NCBI RefSeq assembly: GCF_037975245.1 | Contig: NC_092580.1 | Span: 13,672,501 to 13,736,500, forward strand | Source: Apostichopus japonicus | Lineage: Eukaryota > Echinodermata > Holothuroidea > Aspidochirotida > Stichopodidae | Reading direction: 5' to 3' | Length of the DNA stretch: 64,000 bases | Shown here: piece by piece, positions 59,601 through 64,000 of the stretch | Position numbering within the stretch: position 1 is the first letter of the stretch | Layout of the letters: each line of letters starts with the position of its first letter | Program-made: the position numbers and the translations under genes | Notes under the pieces: model-generated | Databases searched by the model: none | What the model saw: the letters and a program-made list of their open reading frames with translations, nothing else | Told to the model about the DNA's origin: nothing

Positions 59601-62600
59601 ATGTTATTACAAAGCAATTTTATAAGCTCTTTCGGTGACATTAACATACAAAAATGACCAACCCACAAGAGAGAACTGATGTAAGCTTACACAGTATGGG
59701 GAGCCGTATTTGCCCATACTTTGATATCGACTGACCCAAGTAGGTGTACAGTTGCAATTGTTCAATTGTTCCATTTTAATATGTCTGTGTTGATATGAAG
59801 CCAAGCCAATCCACTTTTATTGTGGTAATTAACTTCAAGTATGAATGATAGATTAACATAATGTATTGTCATGCCAAGGAGATGATGTCATATTTCATTT
59901 GTAACTTGAAGCTGCAAGGAACTAAAAAGCAATAACAACACTCCTAGCTCTACTGTAGCTCACAGAGCCATTGCCAATCTCTGGTGACACTTTTACCTCC
60001 AATATGTGCCTCTCCGGCCGTGAACTTGCATATCTTGTTCCAATATTTATCATTGACAGGTAAATTTACAGCATGGTGTACCGGAAGATGGTATCAAGCA
60101 GACCTGCACGGCTGGCGCTGGAAGTTTGCTGTTAGAGTTTGGTCTACTTGGTCAACTGATGCATGATCCAGTTTTTGAGGGAGTGGCTCAGACTGCAGTG
60201 AAGTCACTTCTTGCCAGTAGATCGAATAAGACTGGTCTCTTAGGTTAGACTGATTCCTTTGATGTATATTTTTTTGATCAAACGAGTGAACAGTTGCTTC
60301 GTAGCCGCCTTTTCACTATCTGGCTCTACCTTAATACCCACTAGCTCATTCTTTGTGTCCATCAACTTTGATTCACACATATCTTGTCAGCAATTAAACC
60401 CTCTATCCATCTTCATGTGAGTCTGCATAAGCAAGTGCCATTTTCAAAAAGTAACAAAAAGAAAGGAAGAAAATTATAATAAAACATAATTAAAGAGTGT
60501 AGAATAAAAACATTCAAATAGTGAAATATGTGGTATAACATGATCAGAGGGTCCTTTAATTAGGGCTTTTTAAAGTGATTTTGTGGTATGCCTCCTCAAA
60601 ATTGAGACACATATCCCACTGTCCATACAAGTCTATAATCCCCACCACTGATCAAACCCTCTTCTGTTAAGCTGTCCCAATTTTATCTTTTGCACAAATA
60701 ACTGACAGATGGTTTATTCTCATTGTTTTTCAGGTAATGTCATCGATATCTCTTCAGGGAAGTGGGTGGGGACTCAAAGTGGTCTTGGAGCTGGTTCAGA
60801 CTCCTTCTACGAGTATTTACTTAAGGTACGGTATTTTTGCTCTCTTCCACCATTTACTTATTGCTACTGTTCTTAAAAAATATGATATGATAAATTATTT
60901 AAAAAGAAGAGATTCTTTTTGGAGAAAGTGGAAAGAAATTATTGGTTGTATATTTCACTGGGAGTTGGTTGTAGAAGATATTTACAGTAGAAGTTTTTCC
61001 TCACTCCATATGTGGAGTGAGGAAAGAGTAAATGATGTGGTTTTCAACTTTTAGTTTGGAAAAGAGATTGTTGCCACAACCTAGCCCCCTCCCCTACCAC
61101 CCCCATCCATAACATTGCTTAATGCTAAATAGTCCTCAGGCGCGGATCCAGAGGGGGGGTCCGGACCCCCCCCCTGCTCTTGGCCAAAAAAAAAAAAAAG
61201 AGAGAGGTGCTTTGCATGGCTAAATTGAAGGGGGTTCCCTGTTGTACTTAAATATCCAAGAATTTCACAATGGATAGAGGGAAACCCACTCCCCTTAGAC
61301 CCTAGGATCACTGGAGGCCAAACCCCTCACCCTTTCAGAATCCTGGATCCGGCCCTGCATCAAACAGTGGTGACGGAACGGGAGGGGGATTGGGGGCTAA
61401 AGGCATTATGATTTTTGTATCATCTCAACTCATCTGATATGTATTACCATATTTCATAGATTGTTTTTTTCTCATCAATTGAGAAATTGCAGACATGAGA
61501 TCCATATTTTCAGGCTAGGTACATGCAGCTTAGAATACTCGGGAAGTGCCGTTTCCGGCCATCTGGGGGGTTTGTAAAGCCAAAAATTTTCTGGTACGCT
61601 CCGCGCCAACCGATGGTGGCACTCCGCTTAGATAGTCTTACGTTCAGGCGCGGCTGGACCAGTCAGACCCCCCCCCTGTCACAAATCCTGCATCCGCCCC
61701 TGGTCCTGTTCAGTTTCTCCTGAGAGATTTTGTATTTATACAGGCAGTTTATAATTTTGACATATAATTGTGGTTGTAAATGTAATCAGTAGGAATCCAT
61801 GCTTTCTTTCTTCCTTCCTTCAGGCTTTCATAATGTTTGGCAATTCCAGTTACCTTGACTCTTTCAATGAATTATACAGCAGCTTGAAAAAGTACATGAG
61901 GAGAGGGTAAGCTGTTCCCTTTCAGAAACTCTTTTATTCTGTTATTCATAGTGCAACAAACAAACAAGCATATAGACAATTTATTTTCCCCTTGTAGTAA
62001 CAGAAACAACCAGCTGCTCAAAATTATTCACAAAATAATTACTTCACATGTTTTCCTTTTTTGTTTTTCATGTCTTGGTTACAGGAGACAGAATTGTCGT
62101 TCTGGTCTCGGTGATGTTCCAATGTATGTTAATACTCACATGGATACAGGCAAGACCATCAACACATGGATCGACTCATTACAAGTAGCATTTGCCGGAG
62201 TTCAGGTAGATACATAGGACAGAGTATAAATTAGAAAACTTTCTGTATTCAAATCATTCATTTCATATGGAATCACAATTTTAGTTAAATTACTTTGAAT
62301 CGAGTAAATGGATGTGGGTTCTACGGAACATCAATCACCGCCTACACACTGTGCCAATTTCCTCTCACCCTCACGCTCGTGAGTGCATAGCGCGATATTA
62401 TTTCATTGGCAAGGTTACTGGACTCCAAGGGCTCTCATCCCTTCCCTCTTTTGCCCTATGCCATTAATTTGTTTGGTAAATCCCTTGCATTAATTGATAA
62501 TCTAGTGCTAGTTCTGAAGTATTTTGTACAATTTGTAGTATCGTCACCAGTTTTGTTCCCTGTCCTGCATATCAAGTTCAGTATCACCAAAGGTGGCCTA

Positions 62601-63510
62601 CTCCTACCCTACTTCCAAGTGTACATAGTACACATTTTTTAACCCTAACTGCACAGCCACACACCAATCTAAATGTGGTTAATAACAATCTGTTTATTAT
62701 TCATAGGTCCTTGCAGGAGACATTGAGGAAGCTGTCTGTACCCACGCACTGTTCTATGCAATATGGAAAAAGTACAACGCACTGCCGGAGAGATTCAATT
62801 GGGCTTCCAAACAACCAGATGTACTGTTTTATCCTCTAAGGCCAGAATTAATAGAATCCACTTATTTCTTGTATCAAGTAAGCAACGAAACTTTCCACCT
62901 TTTCAAATTATTCGGGGCTCGTGCCATATATCAGAATGTGATGATTACCCAAGAGAAGCTACAATACTATACCAATAAGAAGCTAATGCCATTAGTGGGG
63001 CCTGTATACCAAACTCACTGAACACCTTGTAGGGTTGATAGAGGAATAAAAAGAAGGAAGGTACATGCATCCTTAAATTTCAAAGTTAGGATATTATTTT
63101 ACCAGCTCAATCTGTTGTGATGGACAAGGGCTAAAACATATATAAAGATATTATAAATGTGTGAGTGAAATGAAAAATAAACCTGAAAATTTGTATTTTC
63201 CTGCCTGAAAATGCTATGGGCAATTAAGACAAAAGAAATAGGGAGCTTTCTTTGGCTGGAATTAATAGAATGAGAAGGTTTGTTTTGAATTTATATTCAA
63301 AGCAAGCTTTTCCATCCATTCACATCAGGTTCTCAAAGTTGCTCATTTGACAAGGACTATAGTTTGAAAAGCATAAAGAGATGTTACAATTATTTTTTTT
63401 ATTTTTTCTTCTTTTGTTTGTTTGTTTGTTTTTCAGGCTACACAACACCCTTACTATCTCCACGTAGGAAGTCATATATTAGAGAGTATAGAGACGTACT
63501 GTAAATCAAA
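56295..63510 (+). CDS. EDEM1: EDEM1, ER degradation-enhancing alpha-mannosidase-like protein (3' truncated by window)
   Basis: An ER-lumenal GH47 protein that trims mannose from misfolded glycoproteins and routes them to ERAD. Ten exons join with correct phases to 1385 nt (461 codons plus two bases); the protein continues past the window. It begins with a hydrophobic signal/anchor (about residues 6-26), then [20 protein letters not shown] and [20 protein letters not shown]. The three GH47 catalytic acidic positions are visible: E159 in FESTIR, D304 in [13 protein letters not shown] and E427 in LRPELIEST. The conserved Cys is in CTAGAG (236). N-glycosylation sequons occur at NTS, NST and NSS. 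The match is closest to vertebrate EDEM1 rather than EDEM2/3, judged from [20 protein letters not shown]-type sequence. Confidence 0.95.
56682..57120. repeat. Two-copy ~230-bp tandem duplication in EDEM1 intron 1
   Basis: CAACCCTGTTGGATAG... in the first unit and CAACCCTAACGGATAG... in the second both continue GAATTGTAGATT(C/T)CTTCAAAGGACT, CATTGGCATTG-like, CCATATTTGG and GATTGGTTA. Confidence 0.8.
57371..57443 (+). CDS. EDEM1: EDEM1 exon 2
   Basis: Acceptor TCCTTTCCAG, donor GTAAGT. Encodes [20 protein letters not shown] then DTLA. Near-identical to human. Confidence 0.95.
57924..58027 (+). CDS. EDEM1: EDEM1 exon 3, catalytic acid E159
   Basis: Acceptor TTTCTTTCCGCAG, donor GTAAGT. Encodes [20 protein letters not shown] then [15 protein letters not shown]. 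The glutamate in FESTIR is the GH47 catalytic position (human FEATIR). Confidence 0.95.
58150..58318 (-). mobile_element. MITE family M1 fragment
   Basis: In reverse orientation it shows the CGCAAAATGCTGTAAGC, AATGGGCAAATTG and GCTACAC motifs of M1; termini are eroded. In EDEM1 intron 3. Confidence 0.55.
59150..59321 (+). CDS. EDEM1: EDEM1 exon 4
   Basis: Acceptor TCTCCTGCAG, donor GTAAGT. Encodes [20 protein letters not shown] through [10 protein letters not shown]. The donor and exon tail are duplicated 40 bp downstream. Confidence 0.95.
59316..59395 (+). repeat. EDEM1: Exact 40-bp tandem duplication across an EDEM1 donor
   Basis: Positions 59316-59355 and 59356-59395 are identical. Each contains the last six exon bases and the GTAAGT donor of exon 4. 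Confidence 0.95.
60060..60243 (+). CDS. EDEM1: EDEM1 exon 5
   Basis: Acceptor CATTGACAG, donor GTTAGA (weak). Encodes [20 protein letters not shown] then [20 protein letters not shown] to SNKTGLL. The conserved CTAGAG motif is present. Confidence 0.93.
60734..60825 (+). CDS. EDEM1: EDEM1 exon 6, catalytic D304
   Basis: Acceptor TGTTTTTCAG, donor GTACGG. Encodes [20 protein letters not shown] then [10 protein letters not shown] after the split G. The Asp of SDSFYEY is the GH47 catalytic Asp. Confidence 0.95.
61137..61357. mobile_element. TIR element with GGATCC ends
   Basis: Left end CAGGCGCGGATCCAG, right end CTGGATCCGGCCCTG (inverted, one indel/mismatch), enclosing G7/C8 runs and an A14 run. 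Non-autonomous element of unknown superfamily; no target duplication seen. In EDEM1 intron 6. Confidence 0.65.
61536..61706 (+). repeat. Dispersed repeat family R1, copy 2
   Basis: Same family and orientation as the repeat at the window start. Here it ends CAGGCGCGGCTGGACC then a CATCCGCCCCTGG tail, resembling the GGATCC TIR element 200 bp upstream. Confidence 0.65.
61824..61906 (+). CDS. EDEM1: EDEM1 exon 7
   Basis: Acceptor CTTCCTTCAG, donor GTAAGC. Encodes [20 protein letters not shown] then LKKYMRR. Aligns to human [20 protein letters not shown]. Confidence 0.92.
62085..62205 (+). CDS. EDEM1: EDEM1 exon 8
   Basis: Acceptor TTGGTTACAG, donor GTAGAT. Encodes [20 protein letters not shown] then [28 protein letters not shown] is invariant in EDEM1. 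Confidence 0.94.
62707..62877 (+). CDS. EDEM1: EDEM1 exon 9, catalytic E427
   Basis: Acceptor TATTATTCATAG, donor GTAAGC. Encodes [20 protein letters not shown] through [20 protein letters not shown] then Q. The Glu of LRPE is the third GH47 acidic residue. Confidence 0.96.
63437..63510 (+). CDS. EDEM1: EDEM1 exon 10 (last in window)
   Basis: Acceptor after a (TTTG)n tract, TTTTTCAG; donor GTAAG. Encodes [20 protein letters not shown] then YCKS plus two bases. The remaining exons lie beyond the window. Confidence 0.93.
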
Positions 63511-64000
63511 GTAAGATTTTAAACTCCATCAGTTTGTTCTTGATTATCTCTGATTGTTCCAAACTTGGAGCAAAATTCTCAGTGTGGTTAATAAATTGCA
63601 CTTAGTCAATAGTGTTAGCATTTGACTGTTATATCTCAAGTTCTGGTGAAACAGTGGTACCCAAACTATTGTTTGTAAAAGTTAGTCTAAACCATTCTAA
63701 TTTGTTTAGACTATCCACTTTTTATGAAAATGAATGAATTTTTTTCCATGTCAAACCAGGACCAGAAGTTTTTTTTTTCAATGTGTAAGTTGTTACTTTG
63801 TTGTGCACACATGAGATGCCAGTTCTTGTGCAGTACTGTAGTATTATCCCCATCAAGAGCTGAATGGATTTTGCCTTTCCAGTTTGATTTATAATTGTTG
63901 CTTGTTGATATAGGTAGCACTTTGATTTTACACTGTATTTCTAGTGACCCCATACTGGTGTGCTCTCCCCCCAAAAAAGGCCACCATGTAACTCATACAT

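Overview
This is a metazoan nuclear genomic window: AT-rich, intron-dense, full of microsatellites and short dispersed repeats, with no bacterial-style operons. I rebuilt three protein-coding genes exon by exon from protein similarity plus GT/AG boundaries and phase continuity. They are an NR2C (TR2/TR4) orphan nuclear receptor on the minus strand (about 5.4-33.3 kb), EOGT (EGF-domain O-GlcNAc transferase) on the plus strand (about 36.3-51.9 kb, 5' exon(s) not found), and EDEM1 (ER degradation-enhancing GH47 mannosidase-like protein) on the plus strand from 56.3 kb to the window end (truncated). The repeats, the TR4-like ligand-binding domain and the compact gene set suggest a marine invertebrate, most likely a deuterostome such as an echinoderm. 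The species cannot be fixed from the sequence alone.

Layout. 1-205 is a dispersed repeat, also present at 61.5 kb. 206-5415 is non-coding and probably includes the NR2C 3'UTR. 5416-33278 is NR2C: 15 coding exons plus a probable 5'UTR exon. All phases join, giving a predicted 714-residue receptor with an 8-cysteine DNA-binding domain and an NR2C-type ligand-binding domain. The N-terminal region is built from a ladder of tiny phase-0 exons. Near 33.35-33.42 kb are a palindromic CRE and an AGGTCA/TGACCC inverted repeat, marking the NR2C promoter. 33.4-36.3 kb is the head-to-head gap to EOGT and holds perfect DR1 and DR4 nuclear-receptor motifs. 36287-51894 is EOGT: 15 coding exons, 490 codons plus stop, ending in an RDEL ER-retention signal. 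51895-56294 is the EOGT 3'UTR and intergenic DNA with a terminal-inverted-repeat element. 56295-63510 holds ten EDEM1 exons including all three GH47 catalytic acidic residues.

EOGT and EDEM1 both act in the ER lumen (glycosylation and glycoprotein quality control), but nothing in the sequence shows co-regulation. NR2C is a transcription factor of the DR-element-binding class. The window also contains several non-autonomous transposon families, two SINE insertions (one nested in an older element), and three minisatellites in introns. One minisatellite multiplies the gene's own 5' splice-site sequence. I found no CRISPR array, no tRNA or rRNA gene and no clear new multi-gene system. The most unusual observations concern splice-site duplication, the mini-exon ladder, the missing DYD motif in EOGT, and an empty/filled transposon site pair inside one intron.
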